Positions 24,928 to 33,194 of a stretch of 64,000 bases of DNA are shown here, piece after piece. The DNA lies in NCBI RefSeq assembly GCF_900103505.1, contig NZ_FNIA01000003.1, forward strand, positions 124,001-188,000, given 5' to 3'. Under the pieces are notes generated by a model, which was not told the origin of the DNA, did not search any database, and saw only the letters and a program-made list of their open reading frames with translations. The first letter of the stretch is position 1. The number at the start of each line of letters is the position of its first letter. The stretch is from Haloarchaeobius iranensis. GTDB taxonomy: Archaea > Halobacteriota > Halobacteria > Halobacteriales > Natrialbaceae. The position numbers and the translations under genes were made by a program.

Positions 24928-26073
24928 CTAGACCTGTATCCCCACCTCACGCATCAGATCGATAGTCGGCCCGATGTCGGAGAGCTGTGCGAGGTCGAAG
25001 TCGGGCGTCGCCAGTTCGTCGACGGGTGGGAGGTCGCCGACTGGTTCTACTTCGGGGATGAGTGGGTACTCGAATGTACGTGTTGCGAAGTACTCCTGGG
25101 CCTCGGCCGAGAGGAGGTGCCGGACGAAGTTCGTCGACATCGACTCGTCGCCCGTGCTGTCGACGACGGCCGCGCCGGCGACGTTGAAGATGGCACCGGC
25201 GTCGTTCTGCGTGAACGCCGTCCCGATGGGGGCGTCCTCGTCGTTCGCGAGGACGCGCTGGATGTAGTAGTGGTTCGCGAAGCCGGCGGTGAGCTCGCCG
25301 TTCGCGACCGCCCGGGAGACGATGAACTCGTCGCTGTAGCGGCTGACGCCGGCCTCGAGCATCCCCTCGAGCCACGCCTTCGTCTTCTCGCGGCCGGCCA
25401 TCACGCGCATCGCGGTGAGGAAGCCCTGGAACGAGCCGTAGCTCGGTGCCCAGCCCATGTCGCTGGCGAAGTCGGTGTCGGGGATGGCGAAGATGTCCTC
25501 GGGTACGTCGGCGGCGGACAGCTCGCCCGTGTTGTACGGGATGGTCCGCGCGCGGCCGGAGGTGCCGACCCACGCGCCGCCGCCGGCGCGGTACTGCGTC
25601 GGGACGAGCTCCTGCACGTCGTCGGGGAGGGTGACCGTTCGGTCGGCGTCGGCGAGCAGGCCGAGTGCGCCGGCGTTGACGGAGAAGAACACGTCGGCTT
25701 CGCTGGCGGTCCCGGCGGTCTCGATCTGGTTTGCGAGGGTGGTGGACGCCTCGTAGCGCGTGTCGACGGTGAAGTCGTCGTACTGGTCCTCGATGTACGA
25801 GAGCAGCGGGTTGACGAGCGGTTCGCCACGGCCGGAGTAGAGCGTGAGCGTGCCGGACAGGTCGGGCATGTCGGCCATCGGCGTCCCGCCTGGGGCCGGT
25901 CGACCGTCCATCCCGGAGCCGATGAGGCCGAGGTCGCCGCTGCTGTCGTCGTTGTCGCCGGTCAGGGAACCGATGCAGCCCGCAGTCGCCGCGACACCCG
26001 CCGCCGATGCCGCCGCGAGGAAGCGGCGACGCCCGACGGGAGCGTCGGTCGTGTCGTGGTCGTTCTGGTTCAT
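24928..26073 (-). CDS. Fe(III) ABC transporter substrate-binding lipoprotein
   Basis: 381 residues. GRRRFLAAAS plus lipobox TAGC (Cys33) marks a Tat-exported lipoprotein. LTLYSGRGEPLVNPLL opens the FbpA-like fold; the paired tyrosines in FANHYYIQRV fall where FbpA proteins hold iron. Iron as substrate is inferred from the fold and from the DtxR-like palindrome between its TATA box and start codon. It is the first gene of the binding protein, permease, ATPase, GT39 series and lies 45 bp downstream of the GT75-like gene. Confidence 0.9.
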   Translation of the reverse strand: MNQNDHDTTDAPVGRRRFLAAASAAGVAATAGCIGSLTGDNDDSSGDLGLIGSGMDGRPAPGGTPMADMPDLSGTLTLYSGRGEPLVNPLLSYIEDQYDDFTVDTRYEASTTLANQIETAGTASEADVFFSVNAGALGLLADADRTVTLPDDVQELVPTQYRAGGGAWVGTSGRARTIPYNTGELSAADVPEDIFAIPDTDFASDMGWAPSYGSFQGFLTAMRVMAGREKTKAWLEGMLEAGVSRYSDEFIVSRAVANGELTAGFANHYYIQRVLANDEDAPIGTAFTQNDAGAIFNVAGAAVVDSTGDESMSTNFVRHLLSAEAQEYFATRTFEYPLIPEVEPVGDLPPVDELATPDFDLAQLSDIGPTIDLMREVGIQV

Positions 26074-26079
26074 AGTTGG

Positions 26080-26105
26080 TTTAGGTCTACCTAAAGGATT
26101 TATAA
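26080..26105 (-). promoter_or_regulatory. Promoter with perfect DtxR-like iron box for the Fe ABC operon
   Basis: TTTAGG-TCTA-CCTAAA (26080-26095) is a perfect 6-4-6 palindrome matching the core of DtxR/IdeR-type sites, known in haloarchaea as targets of SirR/Idr regulators. The TATA element ATTTATAA (plus-strand reading, 26098-26105) is about 28 bp from the ATG at 26073. The box therefore lies exactly between TATA and start, where a bound repressor would block transcription. Confidence 0.75.
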
Positions 26106-26118
26106 CTGCCGATACTGT

Positions 26119-27342
26119 TCAGTCGTCGGCCGTCGCCGGGACCGGTTCGTGGCCCGCCACGGGTGCGAGTTCGTCGAGGCAGTCGAGCCAGTCGAGGCAG
26201 TACTCGCCGACGTAGTTGAGGAACTCGCCGTTCTGGTAGTCGTCGAACTCGCCCTCCACGAGTGCGTCGGCCATGGCGGCCATGACGCCGGCGTAGGTGT
26301 CCGCCTCCGGGGCCTCGCCGTCCTCTGACGGCTCTGCCGTCCGGGCGGTCCGTGGACCCGACGGGTCCACGCTGTCGACGACCTCCCAGAAGTGCTCGTT
26401 ACACTCCAGCCCGGCGACCTCGTTCGCGAGGTCGTCGAACGTCGAGCGCGGGGCCTTGTTGTGCTCGCAGAGCGGGTCCCCGTTGAGTATCTGCCCGCCG
26501 AGCAGGTCGGCCGCGCGCTTGAGGAACACGCCCGACCAGATGTCGTCGAAGCGGCCCACGTTCCACGGGTTGTCGTCCATCGGGCACTGGTAGAACGCCG
26601 GAACGACCTCGCGGCGGAACGCGAGGTTCATCGAGCAGACCGTGAGGTAGTTATCCTCGGCGGCGACGAACTGCTCGCCGAAGTCGTCCGCGCTGGTCCG
26701 GGTCTGTGCCTGGCCCTCCAGGTCGCCGTCCATCAGGATGCGGACGGCGTCGAGGTCGGGGACGTTCGTCCAGAGGCCCTGCGAGGCGACGACGTGGTCG
26801 ACGGTCGTCGTGTCCGTCTCGACGGTCTCGTCCATCGCGGCGTAGGGGTAGCCACGCGGGTAGAGCCCGTGCTCGTCTGCGTTCTCGTAGAGGACGTTCA
26901 CCCACTGCTCGTCGGAGGCGACGCGCTCTACCTCGCCCTCGTAGGCGAGGTTGGCCATGTGCTGGCCGAAGAAGTCGTGGTCCTCGTGGGGCAGCGTGTC
27001 GTCGTCGATGAAGAACCCGTACTCGAACTCGTTGTTCCAGAGGTAGAGCAGGCCGAAGGAGGTCTGGGCGTGGCTCGCCGCCGGGACGAGATGGCTGTAC
27101 TCGCTGATGCCCTGTTCGTCGTACCACGCCTCGCGGTCGGATTCGTCGAACACGCGGCCGGAGACGTCGAGATCGTCGAGCATCTCGCGCATGGCCTCGG
27201 CGTTACAGAAGTCCTCTGTGACGAGGACGAAGTGGAGTCTGTCCGTCTCGAAGTCGTGGTCCCGCGCGTTCGCGACGTACGAGCGGACGCACTCGTACTC
27301 GCGGATGGTCGGGACGACGACACAGATGTCCTGACTGGTCAT
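26119..27342 (-). CDS. GT75/RGP-like protein (UDP-arabinopyranose mutase family)
   Basis: 407 residues. VVVPTIREYECV at the start, FFIDDDTLPHED (the DDD metal/UDP motif), YPRGYPYA, SQGLWTNVPDLDA, CSMNLAFRRE and RFDDIWSGVFLKRAAD match, in order, the conserved blocks of plant and archaeal reversibly glycosylated polypeptides. That family interconverts UDP-arabinose ring forms or self-glycosylates. The C-terminal 90 residues are acidic and not part of the family core. Two iron-box palindromes lie immediately upstream, so the gene should be induced when iron is low. The sugar substrate is unknown. Confidence 0.85.
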   Translation of the reverse strand: MTSQDICVVVPTIREYECVRSYVANARDHDFETDRLHFVLVTEDFCNAEAMREMLDDLDVSGRVFDESDREAWYDEQGISEYSHLVPAASHAQTSFGLLYLWNNEFEYGFFIDDDTLPHEDHDFFGQHMANLAYEGEVERVASDEQWVNVLYENADEHGLYPRGYPYAAMDETVETDTTTVDHVVASQGLWTNVPDLDAVRILMDGDLEGQAQTRTSADDFGEQFVAAEDNYLTVCSMNLAFRREVVPAFYQCPMDDNPWNVGRFDDIWSGVFLKRAADLLGGQILNGDPLCEHNKAPRSTFDDLANEVAGLECNEHFWEVVDSVDPSGPRTARTAEPSEDGEAPEADTYAGVMAAMADALVEGEFDDYQNGEFLNYVGEYCLDWLDCLDELAPVAGHEPVPATADD

Positions 27343-27359
27343 CGCTTACCCGAACTCTG

Positions 27360-27375
27360 TTTAGGGCGGCCTAAA
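27360..27375 (-). promoter_or_regulatory. Iron-regulator-like box, start-proximal copy
   Basis: TTTAGG-GCGG-CCTAAA, a perfect 6-4-6 palindrome beginning 18 bp upstream of the GT75 ATG and overlapping the likely TATA position. Confidence 0.7.
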
Positions 27376-27385
27376 AGCGTGTCTA

Positions 27386-27401
27386 TTTAGGTTCGCCTAA
27401 A
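27386..27401 (-). promoter_or_regulatory. Iron-regulator-like box, distal copy
   Basis: TTTAGG-TTCG-CCTAAA, identical in its arms to the neighbouring box; the two centres are 26 bp apart, about 2.5 helical turns, which would allow two dimers to bind on roughly opposite faces. Confidence 0.7.
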
Positions 27402-27460
27402 TGGGGGCTCCCGCCTCCTTCGGGAAGGCCGCCCGGGCCCAGAATATCCGGGTCCGGGTG

Positions 27461-28351
27461 CTACCACTCCGCCACGACGTCGCCGATGCAGCCCTCGCCG
27501 GGCTCGTAGTAGGAGAAGTGGTCGGTGACGTAGTCGACGTTGTGGTCCTGGTAGTTGCCGGGCTGGGCCCCCTCACAGCCCTCCTCGCCCACGGCGGAGT
27601 CGAACTCGGCGGTCGTGTACGCCCAGTTGAGCACGTCGTCCCCGTCCTTCCAGTAGTTGTCGACCTGCCCGACCGCGTCCGCGAGGTCCGGGCCGTAGCG
27701 GCCGCCGGCCGAGACGGCGTCGTTGTCGGCCGCACCGCCGAGCAGCGAGACCGACTGGACGGCCTCGGTGACGCCGTTCGCGTTCAACACCTCGACGCAG
27801 CGGAGCGTCACCCGCGCGCCGAGCGAGTGACAGACCAGCCGGATGGTCGTGTCGGGGTTGGCCTGCCGGTAGTCCTCGACGAAGTTCGCGAGCTTCTTGC
27901 CGTTCTCCTCGGCGATCTCGGTGGAGTCCCACCAGCCGAACACGCTGGAGTCCGAGTCCCAGCTGAACCCGATGACGGCGCGGTCGTAGCCGCTGTCCCG
28001 GTAGGACGCCTCGGCCGTCTGGAACCCCTCGATGGCGCTGTCCGGCTCGTTCATCCAGCCGTGGACGTGGACGAGGAACTCGTCCGGTGCTGCCGAGTCG
28101 AGACCCGGGATGTCGCCGGCGGTGTCGTAGTCCCACTCGGTGTGTCCGTCGGTCAGATACACCGACCCGTACCAGGTGATGTCGTAGTGCCCTCGCGTGG
28201 TCACCCGCGGATACGTGTCCGTGGCCGCCGCCGTGCCCGTTGCGCCGACCGCGAGCCCGGTCCCGGCTGCTGCGGTGGCTGCGGTACCGAGGAACCGTCG
28301 TCGGCCGACGTTCTGTGCCCCATGTTGCCTGCTGTCATGCCCGTGTGACAT
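27461..28351 (-). CDS. Tat-exported alpha/beta hydrolase
   Basis: 296 residues from the ATG at 28351. GRRRFLGTAATAAAG is a Tat signal without a lipobox Cys, so the enzyme is probably released. LVCHSLGARVTL is the nucleophile elbow (Ser), FLVHVHGW near the start supplies the oxyanion-side HG motif, and the His in VTDHFSYYE near the C-terminus could be the catalytic one. The order fits the DUF900/lipase-like branch; substrate unknown. A TATA-like TTTTAAAT about 28 bp upstream sets the start. The iron boxes at 27360-27401 lie downstream of this gene and belong to the next one. Confidence 0.8.
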   Translation of the reverse strand: MSHGHDSRQHGAQNVGRRRFLGTAATAAAGTGLAVGATGTAAATDTYPRVTTRGHYDITWYGSVYLTDGHTEWDYDTAGDIPGLDSAAPDEFLVHVHGWMNEPDSAIEGFQTAEASYRDSGYDRAVIGFSWDSDSSVFGWWDSTEIAEENGKKLANFVEDYRQANPDTTIRLVCHSLGARVTLRCVEVLNANGVTEAVQSVSLLGGAADNDAVSAGGRYGPDLADAVGQVDNYWKDGDDVLNWAYTTAEFDSAVGEEGCEGAQPGNYQDHNVDYVTDHFSYYEPGEGCIGDVVAEW

Positions 28352-28506
28352 CACCAACCGCAACTGCCGGTGAGGATTTAAAACCTGGTGGACGGTCGGG
28401 GAATAAAAGTTGAGTCGGTTCTCGAGCAAAACACCACGCAGTACTGGCGTGACTGGGGAACGCCGACGCGTCCACAGACCGGGAGTGACCGGCCCGACCT
28501 GTACCG

Positions 28507-29169
28507 TTATTCGGGGAGGTCGTCGATGAGGACGACCGCCTCACCGTCGACGACGACCCGCTCGTCGTCGTCGTCCTCGATGACCGTCGAGAGCCGGTAC
28601 TGGCCGTTGCCGAGGTCCTCCAGGACCTCGACCGTCGCGGTCACCCGGTCGCCGATGCCGACGGGTGCCTCGAAGGTCAGCTCCTGCGAGAGGTAGATCG
28701 TGAGGCCGGGGAGTCGGGCCAGCGCCGCACTCACGAGCCCCGAGACGAGCGTCCCGTGGGCGATCCGGCCGCCGAAGCGCGTGGTGGCGGCGAACTCGTC
28801 GTCGAGGTGGAGTCTGTTCGTGTCACCGCTGGCGGCCGCGAACGCGCGGACGTCGTCCTCGCTGAGGTGCTTCGAGAACACGACGGTGTCGCCGACGGTG
28901 ATGTCCGCAGCACGCTCGACGGTCCGTTCGAAGGTCCAGTCGGCGTGTTCGTACGTCACGGACGAAACTGACGGCTCCACTATCTCGTCCTCGTCCGTCG
29001 CTGTGGTCTCCTCCGTGTCCAGCTTCGACGATTCCACACCTGGTGCGAACGCCGCGAAGGCCGCTCGGTTCGCCGCCGTCGCCCCCTTGACGGCGTTCTC
29101 CGCGAAACTGGTCCACGCCGTCGCCATCGCCGCAAATGGCGACGCGACGCGAGTCTCCTCTTCACTCAT
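28507..29169 (-). CDS. phaJ: MaoC-domain (R)-specific enoyl-CoA hydratase, PHA-linked
   Basis: 220 residues. The N-terminal 60 residues are Ala/Phe-rich and helical (FAAMATAWTSFAENAVKG), resembling phasin sequence, and may target the enzyme to PHA granules. Residues 90-220 are a hotdog MaoC domain; DTNRLHLDDEFA and RFGGRIAHGTLVSGL contain the catalytic Asp and His of R-hydratases. It should supply (R)-3-hydroxyacyl-CoA from enoyl-CoA for PHA synthase. It is divergent from phaR. AGGAGG sits 7 nt before its ATG, an unusually good Shine-Dalgarno for this window. Confidence 0.85.
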   Translation of the reverse strand: MSEEETRVASPFAAMATAWTSFAENAVKGATAANRAAFAAFAPGVESSKLDTEETTATDEDEIVEPSVSSVTYEHADWTFERTVERAADITVGDTVVFSKHLSEDDVRAFAAASGDTNRLHLDDEFAATTRFGGRIAHGTLVSGLVSAALARLPGLTIYLSQELTFEAPVGIGDRVTATVEVLEDLGNGQYRLSTVIEDDDDERVVVDGEAVVLIDDLPE

Positions 29170-29320
29170 ACCCGCCTCCTAAGACAGGCGTGCGTATCAC
29201 TCCTTTGGCTCTGCCAAGGCCTGCAGGGTCTCTGGGTCCGTTCTCGGTTGATAGGCCTGTGTGGTACGTTGCCCACCGGAGGTCTCGGTCCGTCACCGGA
29301 CAGTCCAGTTCCACTCAATA

Positions 29321-29331
29321 CCATTCAATGG
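29321..29331. promoter_or_regulatory. Palindrome in the phaJ/phaR divergent region
   Basis: CCATT-C-AATGG is a perfect 5-1-5 palindrome 25 bp upstream of the phaR TATA box. It is a candidate operator for PhaR, which is known in related haloarchaea to regulate its own operon. The exact PhaR site is not known to me. Confidence 0.35.
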
Positions 29332-29355
29332 CTCTCGTTGGTTCTCAGCGGAATC

Positions 29356-29361
29356 TTTATG
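29356..29361 (+). promoter_or_regulatory. TATA box of phaR
   Basis: TTTATG lies about 28 bp before the ATG at 29387, fitting a leaderless phaRP transcript. Confidence 0.6.
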
Positions 29362-29386
29362 CTCCCGGGCGGTGTAGTACTGGTTG

Positions 29387-29713
29387 ATGACGGACGATTC
29401 GCCGCAGATGCCGTGGTCCCCGTTCATGCTCCAGCAGATGCAGGAGCAGATGCAGGAGGCGAGCGAGCAGATGATGGGGTCCCAATCGGAGCTGTGGGAA
29501 CAGTTCCTCAAGAGTGGGGCCGGCGGGTCGGACACGATGTCCGACCTGACCGCGATGAGCCGCGGCGCGGCGATGTTCAAGACCCGCGTCCAGAGCAGCG
29601 GTCGCATCAGCATACCCGACGCCGAGCGCGAGGCGCTCGACATCGGTGAAGGCGACATCGTCCAGACGATAGTCATCCCAGTCAAACGCAACAACAGTGA
29701 TTCCAATGAGTGA
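29387..29713 (+). CDS. phaR: AbrB-like PHA regulator PhaR
   Basis: 108 residues. The N-terminal 45 residues are Met/Gln/Glu-rich amphipathic helix (MLQQMQEQMQEASEQMM), plausible for granule surface binding. The C-terminal half is a SpoVT/AbrB swapped-hairpin domain (TRVQSSGRISIPDAEREALDI, GDIVQTIVIPVKR). In related haloarchaea such a protein represses the phaRP promoter and is titrated away by PHA granules. The stop overlaps the phaP start (ATGAGTGA), indicating coupled translation. Confidence 0.85.
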   Translation: MTDDSPQMPWSPFMLQQMQEQMQEASEQMMGSQSELWEQFLKSGAGGSDTMSDLTAMSRGAAMFKTRVQSSGRISIPDAEREALDIGEGDIVQTIVIPVKRNNSDSNE

Positions 29714-30194
29714 AACTACCCAGAACCCGATGAAGCCCGTCTTCCAGATGCAGCGCACGATGCTCGAGAGCAGCCAGCAGGCGACTCACGACGTCGTCGA
29801 GGCGCAGAAGGAGGCGGTCACCCAGATGACCGAGTCCGTCGAGCAGTACCAGACGCTCAGCGAGCAGAACGCCGAGCTGTCGAAGAAGGCGGTCCACGCG
29901 TACTTCGACGCCGTCGAGTCCATGATGCCCGAGGGCTCCGTGGACTTCGAGGAGTTCGAGCAGATGCTCGACGAGCAGTACGACGCGCTCACCGAGAACC
30001 AGGCCCAGATGATGGAGGCGGCCCTCGAGACGATGGAGGAGAACGCCGACGCCTTCGACCAGTACGCGGACAGCTACACCGAGGTCGTCGACAGCTCCTT
30101 CGACTCCTTCCTCGAGGCGCACGAGCGCATGGAAGCGAGCTTCGAGGACGCGAGCGAGCAGCTCGAGGACGCGACCGAGGAGCTCTCGGCCTGA
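29706..30194 (+). CDS. phaP: Phasin PhaP
   Basis: 162 residues from the ATG at 29706, overlapping phaR by 8 nt. The protein is almost entirely helical, rich in Glu, Gln, Met and Ala, with repeating hydrophobic positions and no Cys (QRTMLESSQQATHDVVEAQ, FDQYADSYTEVVDSSFDSF). Phasins coat the polymer surface and set granule size. Composition and its place between phaR and phaE identify it; sequence conservation of phasins is low. Confidence 0.85.
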   Translation: MSETTQNPMKPVFQMQRTMLESSQQATHDVVEAQKEAVTQMTESVEQYQTLSEQNAELSKKAVHAYFDAVESMMPEGSVDFEEFEQMLDEQYDALTENQAQMMEAALETMEENADAFDQYADSYTEVVDSSFDSFLEAHERMEASFEDASEQLEDATEELSA

Positions 30195-30209
30195 GCGCCC
30201 GACGAGACC

Positions 30210-30217
30210 TTTTATAA
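30210..30217 (+). promoter_or_regulatory. TATA box of phaE
   Basis: TTTTATAA lies 27 bp before the phaE ATG, so phaEC has its own leaderless promoter in addition to read-through from phaRP. Confidence 0.75.
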
Positions 30218-30240
30218 CCAGCAACACCCATCTTTAGACA

Positions 30241-30795
30241 ATGACAGACTCATACCCCCAATCGACGGTGCCGACCGAGTGGAACGACTTCGTCTCGCGA
30301 ATGAACGAGCAGTTCTTCGAGGCGATGGAGAAGAACATGGAAGCGCAGGCGGAGTTCGTGGAACAGTGGTCCGAGACGGTCGAAGGGACCGGCGCGGAGA
30401 TGGGCGACCTCGACGAGAGCGTCGAGGGCTACAAGCGCGCCTACGAGGCCTGGATGGACGCCGCCGAGCAGATGGTAGAGCGGACCGAGGACGGCATGCA
30501 GGGCGAGGAGGTCGAGGCGGAGGAGTTCCGCGACATCTGGCTCAACACCGCGAACCAGGCGTTCAAGGAGGTCATGTCCACGAGCGCGTTCGCCGCCTGG
30601 ACCGGCTCCAGCGTCGGCCAGATGCTCGAGATGCAACAGCAGGCCGACGAGACCGCCCAGGACACGCTCCACACACTCGGCTTCGCCACGGAGGGCGACG
30701 TCGTCGAGATCGGCGACCGCCTCGTCGAACTCGAACGCCGCCAGCACGCTGTCGAACAGAAGCTCGACCGCGTCCTCGAGCACCTGGAGGAGTAA
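30241..30795 (+). CDS. phaE: PHA synthase subunit PhaE (archaeal class III)
   Basis: 184 residues, the short archaeal form (bacterial PhaE is about 350). It is acidic and helical. [21 protein letters not shown] in the middle is the most conserved PhaE block, and the C-terminal [27 protein letters not shown] is a coiled coil likely to contact PhaC. The PhaC start follows one base after its stop. PhaE is needed for PhaC activity in class III enzymes. Confidence 0.9.
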   Translation: MTDSYPQSTVPTEWNDFVSRMNEQFFEAMEKNMEAQAEFVEQWSETVEGTGAEMGDLDESVEGYKRAYEAWMDAAEQMVERTEDGMQGEEVEAEEFRDIWLNTANQAFKEVMSTSAFAAWTGSSVGQMLEMQQQADETAQDTLHTLGFATEGDVVEIGDRLVELERRQHAVEQKLDRVLEHLEE

Positions 30796-30796
30796 G

Positions 30797-32176
30797 ATGC
30801 AGAACCCGTTCGCAGCAACACTCGACATGCAGCGCCAGGCCTGGGAGAACGCCGCCGAGGCGTTCGAGAAGGCCGGCGTCGCACCCGACCGCGCCGACAC
30901 CATCCAGGACGTCGACGTCGGCGAGACGCCGAGCGAGGTCGTCTACGAGGAGAACAAGCTCCGGCTGCTCCACTACGAGTCCCGCACGGACGAGCAGGAG
31001 CCGGTGCCGATCCTCATCGTCTACGCGCTCATCAACCGGCCGTACATCCTCGACCTGCAGCCCGACCGGTCGGTCATCCGGACGCTGCTCGACAACGGCT
31101 ACGACGTGTACATGATCGACTGGGGCGAGCCGTCGAACCTCGACCGCTCGCTCACGCTCGACGACTACGTCAACCGCTACATCGACAACTGCGTCGACGA
31201 GGTCCGCCACCGCTCCGGCCAGGACGCCGTCAACGTGCTCGGCTACTGCATGGGCGGCACGATGTCGACGATGTACGCCGCGCTCCACCCCGAGAAGGTC
31301 CACACGCTCGCCCTGATGGCTGCCGGCCTCTGCTTCGCCGGCGACTCCGGGGTGCTGGAGCTCTGGGGTGCGGAGGACTTCTACGACCCCGAGAAGGTGA
31401 CCGACACCTTCGGGAACGTTCCCGCGGAGTTCCTCGACGTCGGCTTCGCACTGATGGACCCCGTCCAGAACTACGTCACGAAGTACGTCCGGTTCTACGA
31501 GAACATGGAGGACGAGGACTTCGTGGAGAACTTCGCACGGATGGAGGAGTGGCTCGGCGACGGCATCGACGTCGCGGGCGAGACCTACAACGAGTTCATC
31601 CGCGACATCTACCAGGAGAACAAGCTCATGAACAACGAGCTGTCCCTGGGCGGCGAGCACGTCGACATCGACAACATCCAGATGCCCGTGCTCCAGATCG
31701 TCGCCGAGTACGACCACCTCATCCCGCCGGAGGCGTCCAAGCCGTTCAACGACGTGCTCACGACGGACGACAAGACCATCATGGAGTTCCCGACGGGGCA
31801 CATCGGGATGTCCGTCTCCTCGCGGAGCCACGCCGAACTCTGGCCCGACGTCTGCGACTGGTTCGGCGAGCGCATGGTCGACGACACCGGCGACGTGTCG
31901 ACGACCCCCGTCGACGTCGAATCCGGCGCCGACGCGGCCGCGACCGAGGAGGACGAGGATTCGAGCGTCGAGATCGAGGTCGAGGGCACCGAAGCACCGG
32001 ACCTCGAGGATATCGACGGTATCGGCCCGGCGTACGCACAGCGCCTGCGCGACGCCGGCGTCGACTCCGTCGCCGCGCTCGCGGCGGCCGACGCGGTCGA
32101 GCTCGCGGAGACGAGCGAGCTGCCGGTCTCCCGCGTCGAGGACTGGATCGAAACGGCGACCGACCACACCGCCTAA
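30797..32176 (+). CDS. phaC: PHA synthase catalytic subunit PhaC with HhH extension
   Basis: 459 residues. The lipase-like box GYCMGG gives the nucleophile Cys151; Asp306 (EYDHLIPP) and His335 (TGHIGM) complete the triad. It polymerises (R)-3-hydroxyacyl-CoA on the granule surface with PhaE. After residue 365 comes an acidic linker and then a helix-hairpin-helix-like module (residues about 403-455: [20 protein letters not shown]), which shorter class III PhaC proteins (about 355 residues) lack. The catalytic core is complete without it. Confidence 0.95.
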   Translation: MQNPFAATLDMQRQAWENAAEAFEKAGVAPDRADTIQDVDVGETPSEVVYEENKLRLLHYESRTDEQEPVPILIVYALINRPYILDLQPDRSVIRTLLDNGYDVYMIDWGEPSNLDRSLTLDDYVNRYIDNCVDEVRHRSGQDAVNVLGYCMGGTMSTMYAALHPEKVHTLALMAAGLCFAGDSGVLELWGAEDFYDPEKVTDTFGNVPAEFLDVGFALMDPVQNYVTKYVRFYENMEDEDFVENFARMEEWLGDGIDVAGETYNEFIRDIYQENKLMNNELSLGGEHVDIDNIQMPVLQIVAEYDHLIPPEASKPFNDVLTTDDKTIMEFPTGHIGMSVSSRSHAELWPDVCDWFGERMVDDTGDVSTTPVDVESGADAAATEEDEDSSVEIEVEGTEAPDLEDIDGIGPAYAQRLRDAGVDSVAALAAADAVELAETSELPVSRVEDWIETATDHTA

Positions 32177-32295
32177 GCGGGTCGACCACACCGCTGACGC
32201 GTCCGGCACACGCCACCGTCGACCGACCGTCTCGGACGGAACGGTGGCCGCTGCCGACTGGGATTCTATCGTTTCACCGCCCGTGAGTCCTGAGG

Positions 32296-32392
32296 AATAT
32301 TTAAGTCTGTTTTTCGTGAACTACGTACATGGACGGGCGACCGGTGCCGGGCACTTCCCGCCACGCGAGTCGTCCGCGCCCTGGAACTCATC
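32296..32392 (+). promoter_or_regulatory. phaB promoter and 64-nt leader with an out-of-frame ATG
   Basis: AATATTTAAG at 32296-32305 is a strong TATA box. An ATG exactly 27 bp downstream (32329) is where a leaderless gene would begin, but its frame is +1 to phaB and runs 83 codons, overlapping phaB. The true phaB start is at 32393. The context CATGGACGG occurs at both positions (32328 and 32398). Confidence 0.55.
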
Positions 32393-33136
32393 ATGCACAT
32401 GGACGGACGCACATGCGTCATCACAGGCGCAGGACGCGGCATCGGACGCGGCATCGCCGAACACCTCGGCCGAGAGGGGGCGAACGTCGTGGTCAACTAC
32501 CGGTCGTCGTCGGAATCGGCGGAGTCGGCCTGCGAGACGATACGGCGCGAGGGTGGCGACGCCATCGCCTCGCAGGCTGACGTGACCGACATCGTCGAGG
32601 TCGAGGCGATGCGCGAGGAGGCCCACGACGCGTTCGGCTCCGTCGACGTCCTCGTCAACAACGCGGGCATCACGAAGGACACCCGGTTCGTGAAGATGTC
32701 GCGCGAGGACTGGGACACGGTGATGGACGTGAACCTCGGGGGGATGTTCAACTGCACCAAGACGTTCTACGACGATATCTGGGGTGCCGAGGAGGGGCGG
32801 CTTATCAACATCTCCTCCATCGTCGGGAAGCAGGGGAACTTCGGTCAGGCGAACTACGCCGCCGCCAAGGCCGGGATGTTCGGCTTCACCCGGACCATCG
32901 CCATCGAACTCGCGAGCGGCGGTTCGACCGCGAACTGTGTCGCCCCCGGCTTCACCCGGACCGACATGCTCGAGAGCGTCCCCGAGGATGTCAAAGAGCG
33001 CATCGTCTCGCAGATCCCGCTCGGACGGTTCGCGGAGATAGAGGACATCGCCGCCATCGTCCGGTTCCTGGCGAGCGAGGAGTCCTCGTACATCACCGGT
33101 GAGGTCATCGACGCCAACGGCGGGATGGACCTGTAG
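32393..33136 (+). CDS. phaB: Acetoacetyl-CoA reductase (SDR) PhaB
   Basis: 247 residues. VITGAGRGIGRGIAEHL is the Rossmann loop, NNAGI the adenine-side motif, Ser in INISSIVGKQ and YAAAK (YxxxK) the catalytic residues, and DANGGMDL the family C-terminus. FGQANYAAAKAG fits the FabG/PhaB branch. It reduces acetoacetyl-CoA to (R)-3-hydroxybutyryl-CoA with NADPH, feeding PhaC. A second Met two codons in is also a possible start; the SDR core begins there. Confidence 0.9.
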   Translation: MHMDGRTCVITGAGRGIGRGIAEHLGREGANVVVNYRSSSESAESACETIRREGGDAIASQADVTDIVEVEAMREEAHDAFGSVDVLVNNAGITKDTRFVKMSREDWDTVMDVNLGGMFNCTKTFYDDIWGAEEGRLINISSIVGKQGNFGQANYAAAKAGMFGFTRTIAIELASGGSTANCVAPGFTRTDMLESVPEDVKERIVSQIPLGRFAEIEDIAAIVRFLASEESSYITGEVIDANGGMDL

Positions 33137-33194
33137 TCGGTCGCCTGCGTCGTCCATCCCTCTCGGGCGACCGCACGTTCCGGAGCCGGTGCTC

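Noticed and set aside
30572-32209. A 545-codon open frame antisense to phaE/phaC
   Set aside because: High-GC shadow frame: Arg/Val/Asp-rich with no domain, opposite complete catalytic motifs of PhaC.
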